Source: Bacteroidaceae bacterium
GTDB lineage: Bacteria; Bacteroidota; Bacteroidia; Bacteroidales; Bacteroidaceae
Assembly (NCBI GenBank): GCA_900769465.1
Contig: CAAGGT010000294.1
Coordinates: 1 to 6,231, forward strand
Direction: 5' to 3'
DNA: 6,231 nt
Below, piece by piece: positions 1 through 5,979 of this stretch. Numbering within the stretch: position 1 is the stretch's first letter; every line of letters starts with the position of its first letter. The notes below the pieces were generated by a model. The model was not told where the DNA came from and did no database searches. It was given only the letters and a program-made list of their open reading frames with translations. Position numbers and translations under genes: made by a program.

Positions 1-1349
1 TCAGATGAAGAGCCACCGCCTCCGGTACCAACATGAGCCTGTGCAGGACCACCGGTCATCAATCCGAAAGAAGCTTCAAGCAATTGCGCCTGCATTTGAC
101 TGACCTGCTCGAATGGTTCAAAGAGTTCATTGACCAATTCATATTCTGTAAGTTCGCCATTCTGATATTTTTCTATGACGGGATTGTGCCACTCAAAATA
201 TTTTGCATCATCAAAAATCTCATTCCCCACCTTTGTCCAAATATGAAGACTTGGTATATTTGAATGGCGTGGCGACATGCGGATATTAGTAAGCGTAGCC
301 CCCGAAGATAATCTATAACGGTGGGGATTTGCCTTGCGGTCGAGTTCCCTATTCTGTGTCTTCAGATTCTCGTTCTCTTTCTTATATGCATCCACTTCTC
401 TGATGGTCTTCTTCAAAGTTTGTTCCAGATTGAAGCGTGCTTTTTCTCCATTTTCTGCCAGTAATTTCTTCTCCTTCTCCAATGCTTGTATTCGTTTCTG
501 CAATGATTCAATCTTTGCGGTCTGTTCCATAATGGCGGTTCTTGCCTTTGCCAGGTCACCCTTATTGAAGAGACTTAGGATGAAATTCTTGCCCTCCTTA
601 GCTGCTTCCTCCTCCTTTTTCAACTTGGCCAGTTTTACCTGTCTCGCTTCCGTTTCTTGAATGAGCATCTCGATATTCTCCTGAATGCTTTCCATCTTTT
701 GCTTGTAATAGGTACTGTTGGAAATATGCTTGGCTACTGAACCGACAACACCTCGCTCAAGACCGAAGGCTTTCATTGCTTCGCCATAGCTGTCCTGATA
801 TTTGGTCAGCATGGAACGGTGCATCACGTCATCGGCAGTGAGCCGTGGGCCTCCTTTTGTGGTACGATATTTCTTCTGTCCTTCCCTCTCACGACGCTTA
901 CGTTCCGTGGTTACAATAGGGGTAATCGTAGCATGGAGGTGTGGTGTCTTTTCATCCATGTGCAGCACACATGATACCAAATTCTCTTTTCCGAAAGTGT
1001 CTTCTAACCAGCGGATATTGGCATTAGTCCATTCGGACAATCGCCCTTCCTGCTGTATCTTCATCATCTGGTCATGGCTGCCGCTTAAGATTATACACAG
1101 GTGGGTGGTTTGGTTCTTTCCGATTTTACGTTTGAGACCGGCATTGGCAAGACGGTTCTTGATTGCACCGTTCCTATCTTTTATCCCATCAGGGAAAGAA
1201 AGGATTTCACGATTGAGATGCGTTCTTGTAGAGTCAGCATTTTGGGGAATGAACGTCTTTCCGCTTTTGGTCTTTCTCTCTATGTGGGTACTCAATCCAC
1301 TGCCGTTTGAATTACCACGTTGGATGTGGCATACTGCATATTGGGTCAT
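1..1349 (-). CDS. MobV-family relaxase (mobilization protein), C-terminus cut by the window edge
   Basis: Plasmid-mobilization relaxase that would nick the element's transfer origin and lead one strand into a recipient, relying on conjugation machinery from another element. The frame is open from the ATG at 1349 to the window edge (449 codons, no stop), so the C-terminus is missing. Residues 1-210 are the relaxase domain. H22 in HIER matches the MobM (pMV158) HNER motif carrying its catalytic histidine; HLNRE at 44-48 matches the next conserved block; HMDEKTPHLH at 130-139 is the metal-binding three-histidine motif (H130, H137, H139). Residues about 215-340 are Lys/Glu-rich and predicted coiled coil, as usual in MobV. 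The visible tail is Gly/Ser-rich (GTGGGGSSS). No Shine-Dalgarno and no consensus promoter is visible just upstream, so it may be read through from the ATPase operon. Family assignment is firm; the exact subgroup (NBU MobN, Tn4555 MobA or other) is not determined. Confidence 0.95.
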   Translation of the reverse strand, partial: MTQYAVCHIQRGNSNGSGLSTHIERKTKSGKTFIPQNADSTRTHLNREILSFPDGIKDRNGAIKNRLANAGLKRKIGKNQTTHLCIILSGSHDQMMKIQQEGRLSEWTNANIRWLEDTFGKENLVSCVLHMDEKTPHLHATITPIVTTERKRREREGQKKYRTTKGGPRLTADDVMHRSMLTKYQDSYGEAMKAFGLERGVVGSVAKHISNSTYYKQKMESIQENIEMLIQETEARQVKLAKLKKEEEAAKEGKNFILSLFNKGDLAKARTAIMEQTAKIESLQKRIQALEKEKKLLAENGEKARFNLEQTLKKTIREVDAYKKENENLKTQNRELDRKANPHRYRLSSGATLTNIRMSPRHSNIPSLHIWTKVGNEIFDDAKYFEWHNPVIEKYQNGELTEYELVNELFEPFEQVSQMQAQLLEASFGLMTGGPAQAHVGTGGGGSSS

Positions 1350-1398
1350 GATAGTTTCTTTTGAATTTTGATTTTACTGTTTACTTTACAATGGTCGC

Positions 1399-1570
1399 TT
1401 TATAAAATTCCGTCCTTACAGACATCATGGGTGATGATAGGGAAAAGAGATAGAACAGGTTGCCTGACGGGTGTCGAGAGGGTATCCCTTTCGCTTATCG
1501 GCTTTTTTAGCTGCCACTTGTGGGTGCGGTCGTAGAAAAAATGCCGTAATAAGCTACGGAATTTTATAAA
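1399..1570. repeat. 15-bp perfect inverted repeat bracketing 142 bases
   Basis: TTTATAAAATTCCGT at 1399-1413 recurs as its exact reverse complement at 1556-1570. Similarity continues imperfectly inward. The enclosed 142 bases contain the block also found near the right edge (see the shared-block entries). The arms could mark the limits of an oriT, bind the ATPase or relaxase, or be the ends of a small inserted sequence. I see no target-site duplication outside the arms, which argues against a transposed element. Confidence 0.7.
1451..1495. repeat. Copy 1 of a shared block: TAGAACAGG ... AGGGTATCCCTTTCGCT
   Basis: TAGAACAGG at 1451-1459 is followed after 19 bases by AGGG-TAT-CCCTTTCGCT (1479-1495). 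The same order of parts, TAGAACAGG then AGGG-AAA-CCCTTCGCT after 14 bases, occurs at 5999-6037 on the same strand. This copy is inside the 15-bp inverted repeat in the presumed oriT region. Its role is unknown; a relaxase or accessory-protein recognition site is one possibility. Confidence 0.5.
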
Positions 1571-1682
1571 ATACCCCTGTCTTAGCCAGCAAGCTGTCCA
1601 CATCCATCACATAGGGAACTCTTTTACTTTCGGGATTCATTCAATGGACTTTTTATCCATGAAAGGCTCTTTGGCTTGATTC

Positions 1683-1736
1683 TTACTTTACTTATCTTTA
1701 TTCCTATATATATGCATCTTGAATAAAGTAAAGTAA
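1683..1736. repeat. AT-rich interrupted inverted repeat downstream of the ATPase gene
   Basis: TTACTTTACTT at 1683-1693 pairs with AAGTAAAGTAA at 1726-1736, and TATTC at 1699-1703 pairs with GAATA at 1721-1725. This gives a 16-bp stem with a 5-base bulge and a 17-base loop containing TATATATA. It begins about 20 bases past the ATPase stop. The minus-strand transcript after it has no U-run, so it is not a standard intrinsic terminator. TTTACTTT also occurs at 1380-1387 and 1623-1630, so the motif is spread through this intergenic region like iterons. It may be a processing or termination structure or a binding region for the RepA-like ATPase. Confidence 0.6.
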
Positions 1737-1755
1737 CCGAAGAAAGCACCCTTGT

Positions 1756-2847
1756 TCAGTAACGATATCCACCCTTGTTGTATCTGTAGAGCTTTCCGTT
1801 GTCCTGTACAACCATTCTCTTGTTCCTGAGAAATGTGATTTCCGCTGCTGCCTTGTTCTTGTTAAAACTGCCAAGTATGGAACGGAACTCCTCTACAAGC
1901 CTGTCTTGAAGTTCTTCGTAATTTAGCTCGTCAGTCGCGGTCGGGAATATCCGTTCAAGGGCGGTTTCGTGATGCTCCTGTTTGATATCAAAGTAAGGGT
2001 CAAACTCTTTCTTTGGAGGACGACCAGCTTTCTTCGGTTCGGACACATAGTCCTCAACAAGTTCAGGAAGAATGTGGTCATTGATACGGAATGCAAAGGT
2101 GGGGAAAGTCTGTGAACGGGTATATAATGCGGACACCTTGCTCATGCTTTCATCGTTCTTGTCCTTTTCCACTTGAATGACGGTCTCCGCCTTGTTGTTT
2201 ATCTCAGTTCCAATGTGTCCTCTGGCATTCTCGTCACCCTTGTTCTGGTGAAGGATTGTTTGGATGTGAATCTGATATTCGTCCGTCCAGCGCATCAGGA
2301 TGGAAGTGACTTGCGTCGCCTCTAAAGGAGCATTGATGTCAAAGAGCAAATCACGTACTCCATCAATGATGACAAGGCCGATTCCTTCCGTGGTTGCAAG
2401 TACACATTCTATGATTTCGATACGTTCCTTAGGGGTGTATTTGCGCAAGGAAAGAAACTCCAAACGGTCATTGTCTTCACCATCGGGAAGATTGGCGAGG
2501 GCAAGGATTCTGGCAAGTGTTTTCTTGCAATGTGTCTTGCTTTGCTCCGTATCGATATAAAGAATCTTGTCCTTACCTTCAGGTAGGTTCACCTCATACG
2601 CAAGAACCTTTTCACCGCTCAGTGCAGCTGCTGTCATGGCAGAGACATTGAATGTCTTCTTGCTCTTGGCTTTTCCTATGGAGGCGCTGAAGTTACCCAA
2701 TGTGCCGATTGGAATACCGTTTACTTTAATGACTACCATCCCTGTGTCATATTCCTCCGTCATGCTGATGCGTGATTCCTTCCATTTCGTTACCACATCT
2801 TCCCTATTGGGAGGTTGTGTCTTGATTGGGGTATTTGTCTCGCCCAT
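1756..2847 (-). CDS. RepA/RecA-like AAA ATPase (AAA_25 type) of a mobilizable element
   Basis: A 363-aa RecA-fold ATPase resembling RepA-type replicative helicases and the ATPases common in Bacteroidales mobile elements. The P-loop GKAKSKKT at 58-65 has lysine in place of the second glycine of the classic GxxxxGKT. LYIDTEQS at 96-103 provides the likely catalytic glutamate region. GLVIIDG at 157-163 is Walker B, with D162. ILHQNKG at 198-204 followed by ARGHIGTE at 208-215 matches the sensor and arginine region of RepA/DnaB relatives. KKAGRPPKK at 272-280 resembles an AT-hook. Residues about 305-360 look like a small winged-helix-type DNA-binding tail. The ATG shares one base with the upstream stop (TAATG), so translation is probably coupled to the helix-turn-helix gene. 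Family knowledge suggests DNA unwinding or origin binding on the excised circle; the precise role here is inferred. Confidence 0.87.
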   Translation of the reverse strand: MGETNTPIKTQPPNREDVVTKWKESRISMTEEYDTGMVVIKVNGIPIGTLGNFSASIGKAKSKKTFNVSAMTAAALSGEKVLAYEVNLPEGKDKILYIDTEQSKTHCKKTLARILALANLPDGEDNDRLEFLSLRKYTPKERIEIIECVLATTEGIGLVIIDGVRDLLFDINAPLEATQVTSILMRWTDEYQIHIQTILHQNKGDENARGHIGTEINNKAETVIQVEKDKNDESMSKVSALYTRSQTFPTFAFRINDHILPELVEDYVSEPKKAGRPPKKEFDPYFDIKQEHHETALERIFPTATDELNYEELQDRLVEEFRSILGSFNKNKAAAEITFLRNKRMVVQDNGKLYRYNKGGYRY

Positions 2848-3137
2848 TATCTCAGCCCTTTCTCTATGCGTTCCACATCGGACTGCTTGTAACAGTTCTT
2901 GCCTCCAATCTTATAACAGGTCAGATAACCGGAAGTGTTCCATCTCCACAACGTAGCACGGCTTTTACCCAAACGTTGCAATACTACAGATTCATCAAGC
3001 ATGACATCATTGGCGGTTGCCAAGCGTATCTGTTCCTGTTCTTCAGCCCATTGTTGAAAAGCCTCTTTCAAGGTCTCTACGGAAGTAATAACCAATGTCT
3101 CATTTTGAGACGGATTGAAATTGTTGTTATCAGTCAT
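2847..3137 (-). CDS. Small helix-turn-helix protein, excisionase (MerR-like HTH_17) type
   Basis: A 96-aa DNA-binding protein. Residues 1-44 are polar, and residues about 45-94 form the excisionase-type winged helix-turn-helix: an LQRLGKSRATLWRW recognition region, then GYLTCYKIGGKNCYKQSDVERI, the usual wing and last helix. Proteins of this type in Bacteroides elements act as recombination directionality factors or as regulators of excision genes; either fits here beside an integrase operon. The frame is open upstream to an ATG at 3311 (154 aa), but the promoter -7 box at 3240-3247 lies inside that extension, so a start at 3137 is preferred. The stop overlaps the ATPase start by one base. An excisionase role is likely but not shown by sequence alone. 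Confidence 0.82.
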   Translation of the reverse strand: MTDNNNFNPSQNETLVITSVETLKEAFQQWAEEQEQIRLATANDVMLDESVVLQRLGKSRATLWRWNTSGYLTCYKIGGKNCYKQSDVERIEKGLR

Positions 3138-3145
3138 GTTAGAAT

Positions 3146-3221
3146 GGGCAGGGTTGCTGGCGACCCTCACGGCAAAACGCTTGCCTCGCACCTGCCCGGA
3201 CTTCACTACATCAGTGAGGTC
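3146..3221 (-). promoter_or_regulatory. Folded 5' leader of the helix-turn-helix/ATPase operon
   Basis: Between the predicted transcript start (about 3233) and the ATG at 3137 the minus-strand RNA can form two structures. Hairpin 1 (3221-3199) is GAC-UCACU paired with AGUGA-GUC, 8 pairs with one C-A mismatch and loop GAUGU. Hairpin 2 has a 7-bp closing stem (GGGCAGG 3146-3152 with CCTGCCC 3191-3197) enclosing GGCAA-AACGC-TTGCC at 3171-3185 (plus-strand letters). The second structure ends 8 bases before the start codon. This suggests control of translation or leader stability; no known riboswitch is recognised. Confidence 0.45.
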
Positions 3222-3239
3222 TGAAGTAGATTCGTGCTG

Positions 3240-3271
3240 CAAAAGTAGTATGCTTTGAAACGAACCTGAAA
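3240..3271 (-). promoter_or_regulatory. Bacteroides-type promoter for the helix-turn-helix/ATPase operon
   Basis: On the minus strand TACTTTTG (3247-3240) matches the -7 consensus TAnnTTTG exactly. TTTC (3271-3268) lies exactly 20 bp upstream and matches three of four bases of the -33 box TTTG; the usual spacing is 19-21. A transcript would begin near 3233 and carry a leader of roughly 95 bases. Confidence 0.7.
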
Positions 3272-3311
3272 TATCTTGGATTGTCATTACTTGCCGACCA
3301 TCGAAAGACAT

Positions 3312-3382
3312 TTATGTTAAAACATTTAACTCTAAAGAAGCATGACGTTTCAAGTGTAAAAGTGCAGAAAATACAACGTCCC
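3312..3382. promoter_or_regulatory. Short intergenic stretch with inverted repeats upstream of the helix-turn-helix promoter
   Basis: GTTAAA-ACA-TTTAAC (3316-3330), overlapped by ATGTT-AA-AACAT (3314-3325), and GACGTT (3344-3349) with AACGTC (3375-3380) lie between the integrase-operon terminator and the promoter at 3240-3271. Their position fits operator sites for the second operon, possibly autoregulation by the helix-turn-helix protein, but nothing identifies the binding protein. Confidence 0.3.
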
Positions 3383-3424
3383 AAAATAGTAAAGCCCACA
3401 CTTGACATTACATCAAGTATGGGC
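3383..3424 (-). terminator. Intrinsic terminator of the integrase operon
   Basis: GCCCACACTTGA (3394-3405) and TCAAGTATGGGC (3413-3424) form a 12-bp stem with a 7-base loop. The single non-complementary position becomes a G-U pair in the minus-strand RNA, showing that the working orientation is minus. The minus-strand tail is TTTACTATTTT (3393-3383). It lies 27 bases past the stop of the 255-aa gene. Confidence 0.85.
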
Positions 3425-3451
3425 CTGCAAAGTTTTGATTTATAAGAGAGA

Positions 3452-4219
3452 CTAATCCATGAATGACTTTATCAGTCGCCACCACTGCATGAGTATGCTT
3501 TTGCGAGTGAATTTGCTTGCCAAAAAAGAGAGACGACCATCATCTTCTTTGGTATAGCCAATCCTTGTCCTCAGCGCACTGATGATGCGGTTTTTCTCCT
3601 TCTCTGTAAACCGTTCATGAAGATAGTTGTTATAAGCGGTCTTTGAGACATGACGGAACTCAGTGCTTATTTTAGCGTGGGCGATATTCCTTACCAGTCC
3701 TTCATCCCTTGCGCATACCATGACAAGTGCGGCACCTCTGCCAACCTCGCTGCTAATCAAAAAATGGAGTGTGTCAAGTATCTTTTCTGAGTGCTCAGGA
3801 TATAGTATCTCATCCGAGAATGATGATGGCCTTTGTTGGAACACTACATGCTTCCATATATTCATAAATGTCAGCACCATTTGGGGAGATACGCCTTTGA
3901 TGTAGTGGCGCAATAAGCCACTCACAAAATCATGAACCTCTTCATAGTGAGCCGTTGCACGGATGAAGAGATATTCCATGACGTTCTTCACCCGTCTTTC
4001 CTTACAGATAGTTTCCCATGGAAGTTCAGGTCTGTCGAGTATAAGGAGAATGGTCTTGGCTGCTGCCTCATTGGATGGTACAGGGATGTTGTCATCCAGC
4101 ACACCATCCTTAAGCCGTTCTCTATAAAGGGAAAGGATGTATTCTATGTTCTTCTCTGTATTGCTCTTGCCGTACTGATATTCAATATCGGCTGTAATGT
4201 CTTCTATACTCTCTTTCAT
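3452..4219 (-). CDS. Uncharacterised 255-aa protein in the integrase operon
   Basis: I do not recognise a family. The protein is mixed charged and hydrophobic and looks largely helical, with no signal peptide, no clear membrane segment, no cysteine cluster and no P-loop. The N-terminus (about 1-40) is acidic. RERL...VPSNEAAAKTILLILDRPELPW follows (about residues 33-69), and a basic C-terminal part (about 195-255) includes HVSKTAYNNYLHERFTEKEK and ends in QWWRLIKSFMD. The basic tail could bind DNA. It begins 10 bases after the integrase stop and is followed by the terminator, so the two are surely cotranscribed. That position suggests a part in integration, excision or their control, but this is inference from context only. 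No Shine-Dalgarno is visible, as is normal in this order. Confidence 0.8.
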   Translation of the reverse strand: MKESIEDITADIEYQYGKSNTEKNIEYILSLYRERLKDGVLDDNIPVPSNEAAAKTILLILDRPELPWETICKERRVKNVMEYLFIRATAHYEEVHDFVSGLLRHYIKGVSPQMVLTFMNIWKHVVFQQRPSSFSDEILYPEHSEKILDTLHFLISSEVGRGAALVMVCARDEGLVRNIAHAKISTEFRHVSKTAYNNYLHERFTEKEKNRIISALRTRIGYTKEDDGRLSFLASKFTRKSILMQWWRLIKSFMD

Positions 4220-4229
4220 AAGTTTCAGT

Positions 4230-5747
4230 TTATACGGTTACACCGGTCTTGCTAAGTTCAAGCAGATTGGCAAGCTGCTCGGCTGTCATGGATTCGAACT
4301 GTTGCAGAAGCAGTGATTTTACTTCCGATTCTTTCCTGGCTTTTGCCACTTTCTTGGCTATGTTGGTTGCGAGTTCGATTCCGCTAATCTTGATATAATC
4401 ATTGAAGACGCTTTCTGTCTTGTGTCCGCTGATGGACATCATTTCATAAGTATCAAGAATCTTTTCGAGATACATCAATGTGATTCCGGTACGTCTTGCC
4501 GTATGTGTCGTAGCAAGCTTATAACGGGGAATGACCGCTTCGCCCTGGCCGTTGCGTTTATAGGTTTCCTTACTCTGTTGTTCCTTCTTTTGGTGGTCAA
4601 GGGTTAGCTTGGTGGGAAGTTCAAGCTTCAGACTGGGCACTGTTTCTGCAAGGGTTTCCAATATTGTCTTTATCCTGTTATTCAAGCGTTGGTTCTGTAT
4701 ATTCGGAAGATTATAGTTGTACTTCTCAAATATGCGTAGCAAGTTGTCATTGAGAATGGGGATTGTAACCTCTGTTCCTGTTTTCTGCTGAACAAGCGTA
4801 ATGATGCCTACACCATCATGAAAGGAGACGTTCCTTGCAGATATGCGTGAATAGTCCGAAAAACGTTGGCTGGTATAACAGCCTACAAGAAAGACATCAC
4901 GCACACGGTCGTCCTCTCCCTCAAGTTCCATATCATAGAGTGCTTGAAGTTCCTCATTGGTAAGGTAGATTTCCACAACCATGTCTTCCTTGTTCACCTG
5001 CAACTTGGGGAAGTGTTCAAGAATGGTAGCCTTAAACTTATAACCCTCCTTAAAGGCGACATTGAGCATAGCGGAGAATACGGCAAGGTTCTTATTGATG
5101 GTCTTCTTCATATAGCCGTATCTTTCCATATACAGCACAAATTCATCAATCAGACGTTCGTTGATGCCGTCCCATTCAAACGGATGATCCTTGGAGAAAC
5201 TTTCAAGTATCACAGCGAAGCCTTTGTAAGTATGGAGTGTTCCTTTCGAGTAGTTGTTACCCTTACGCTTGATGCTTCCGTTCTCCATCCCTTCAATTCT
5301 CTTCTGTACGAACTCTAAAAGGCTTGGTCTGCGTGCATCCTGTAGCTTCTTGACCAGTTCGGCATTGGCTTCCGTCTGTTCCCTCTTTTTAGAAATAATT
5401 GTCGTTCGGCTGATTTCCGAAGGATTTACGGTCTTCACCGTTTCATAGACTCCAAGAATGTCCTTGCGAGTAAGTGCTTCTTCAGGAAGTGACATAATGA
5501 TGGCATTGAGCGAAGCCACGAAAGCCTCTATATCTGTTTTCTTTTTCATGAGGCTTTCCCTATAAGCGGCATTCAGCTTGCCTCGCTTGGGGATGAAGAT
5601 TTCACCGTCCACAAATTCTTCCTCCTTCACGGTTACAGGAGACTTAAATTGCGGTCGGTTGGTACGGGTGATGTCCATTCGTACTAAAATGTGACGTTCG
5701 CCTTGCTTATTTTCCTTTTTTGCGAGAGATAATGTTGCTTTTGCCAT
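4230..5747 (-). CDS. int: Tyrosine recombinase / integrase
   Basis: A 505-aa site-specific recombinase that would insert and excise the element. Residues 1-60 form the arm-binding region, about 142-238 the SAM-like core-binding domain (LLEFVQKR to LNVAFKEGY), and about 260-460 the catalytic domain. All six catalytic residues are present: R295 (SQRFSDYSRI), K322 (QQKTG), H415 and R418 (HTARR), H442 (SGHKTE) and nucleophile Y451 (NDYIKI). About 93 residues separate K322 from H415, including a hydrophilic stretch at about 383-408, and about 50 residues follow the tyrosine, so it is longer than the roughly 410-aa CTnDOT integrase. The start is the ATG at 5747. The frame is also open to a TTG at 5783, but that extension overlaps the promoter -7 box at 5772-5779. 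It is the first gene of a two-gene operon. Confidence 0.96.
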   Translation of the reverse strand: MAKATLSLAKKENKQGERHILVRMDITRTNRPQFKSPVTVKEEEFVDGEIFIPKRGKLNAAYRESLMKKKTDIEAFVASLNAIIMSLPEEALTRKDILGVYETVKTVNPSEISRTTIISKKREQTEANAELVKKLQDARRPSLLEFVQKRIEGMENGSIKRKGNNYSKGTLHTYKGFAVILESFSKDHPFEWDGINERLIDEFVLYMERYGYMKKTINKNLAVFSAMLNVAFKEGYKFKATILEHFPKLQVNKEDMVVEIYLTNEELQALYDMELEGEDDRVRDVFLVGCYTSQRFSDYSRISARNVSFHDGVGIITLVQQKTGTEVTIPILNDNLLRIFEKYNYNLPNIQNQRLNNRIKTILETLAETVPSLKLELPTKLTLDHQKKEQQSKETYKRNGQGEAVIPRYKLATTHTARRTGITLMYLEKILDTYEMMSISGHKTESVFNDYIKISGIELATNIAKKVAKARKESEVKSLLLQQFESMTAEQLANLLELSKTGVTV

Positions 5748-5771
5748 ACATCTATATTTTGAAGTTCGGTG

Positions 5772-5779
5772 CAAAGGTA
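5772..5779 (-). promoter_or_regulatory. -7 box of the integrase promoter
   Basis: Minus-strand TACCTTTG matches the Bacteroides -7 consensus TAnnTTTG exactly, 24 bases upstream of the ATG at 5747. A TTTG at the ideal 19-21 spacing is absent; the nearest copies are 12 and 25 bp upstream. The promoter may therefore be weak or assisted, which would suit a regulated integrase. The leader would be only about 20 bases. Confidence 0.65.
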
Positions 5780-5795
5780 GCAAAATTCCCCCAAA

Positions 5796-5819
5796 ATAAT
5801 GTCACAAATAATGTCACAA
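5796..5819. repeat. 12-bp perfect tandem repeat upstream of the integrase
   Basis: ATAATGTCACAA occurs twice head to tail (5796-5807, 5808-5819), followed by a partial TAATGA. It lies just upstream of the integrase -7 box, covering the -33 region. It could be arm-type integrase sites or an operator. TGTCACAAT occurs again at 6100-6108. Confidence 0.75.
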
Positions 5820-5838
5820 TAATGAGATTTTATGAAAT

Positions 5839-5866
5839 ATTAGCGAAACAAGGTAAAATCGCTAAT
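5839..5866. repeat. 8-bp inverted repeat in the integrase upstream region
   Basis: ATTAGCGA (5839-5846) and TCGCTAAT (5859-5866) are perfect inverted copies separated by 12 bases. This could be a dimeric repressor or excisionase site, or part of the attachment region. The spacing is wider than a typical tyrosine-recombinase core. Confidence 0.5.
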
Positions 5867-5940
5867 CTATTGTAATAAAGCACACTATATTTCTTTTGTT
5901 TAATTTCTTTTCATTTATTTTTCAAGTGTTTTCATCTATA

Positions 5941-5960
5941 AGGGGTATTAGGCTACCCCT
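5941..5960. other. Candidate attachment core site: AGGGGTA-TTAGGC-TACCCCT
   Basis: A perfect 7-bp inverted repeat with a 6-base spacer, the layout of a tyrosine-recombinase crossover site. It sits at a sharp base-composition step (20% G+C in the 60 bases to its left, 52% in the 60 bases starting with it) and 193 bases upstream of the integrase start. The other element end is outside the window, so the shared core cannot be confirmed. It could instead be an ordinary hairpin. Confidence 0.35.
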
Positions 5961-5979
5961 CCATAAAAATGAGTGGACA

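Larger units (their letters stand above)
1350..1755. other. Gene-free region between relaxase and ATPase; candidate transfer origin
   Basis: No convincing gene lies in these 406 bases; the one 67-codon minus-strand frame (1400-1603) has no recognisable features. The region directly precedes the relaxase start, where MobV-type elements normally carry oriT. It contains a 15-bp perfect inverted repeat (1399-1413 with 1556-1570), a short stem AGGG-TAT-CCCT at 1479-1489, a short stem CCAC-TT-GTGG at 1513-1522, repeated TTACTTTA motifs and a long AT-rich inverted repeat next to the ATPase stop. Assignment as oriT is inferred from position and structure; I cannot point to the nick site. Confidence 0.55.

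Noticed and set aside
802..1371. 189-codon plus-strand open frame, plus others at 334-660 and 1101-1310
   Set aside because: They lie antisense to the relaxase, whose motifs are unmistakable, and their products are low-complexity (Ser/Phe/Leu-rich) without recognisable features.
1400..1603. 67-codon minus-strand open frame before the relaxase
   Set aside because: It spans the 15-bp inverted repeat and has no domain; its length is plausible by chance in this region.
1683..1736. Intrinsic terminator for the ATPase gene
   Set aside because: The stem is AT-rich, bulged and has a 17-base loop, with no U-run after it on the minus strand; kept as an inverted repeat only.
2826..3224. Plus-strand open frames opposite the HTH and ATPase genes
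   Set aside because: Shadows of well-supported minus-strand genes; no promoter or motif of their own.
3138..3311. 58-residue N-terminal extension of the HTH protein
   Set aside because: A promoter matching the Bacteroides consensus lies inside it and the RNA downstream is strongly structured. The extension has no family features. Not fully excluded.
5748..5783. Integrase start at TTG 5783 (12 extra residues)
   Set aside because: The extension overlaps the promoter -7 box (5772-5779), and the ATG at 5747 gives a normal N-terminus (MAKATLSLAKK).
5796..5819. CRISPR-like array
   Set aside because: Only two head-to-tail 12-bp copies without spacers.
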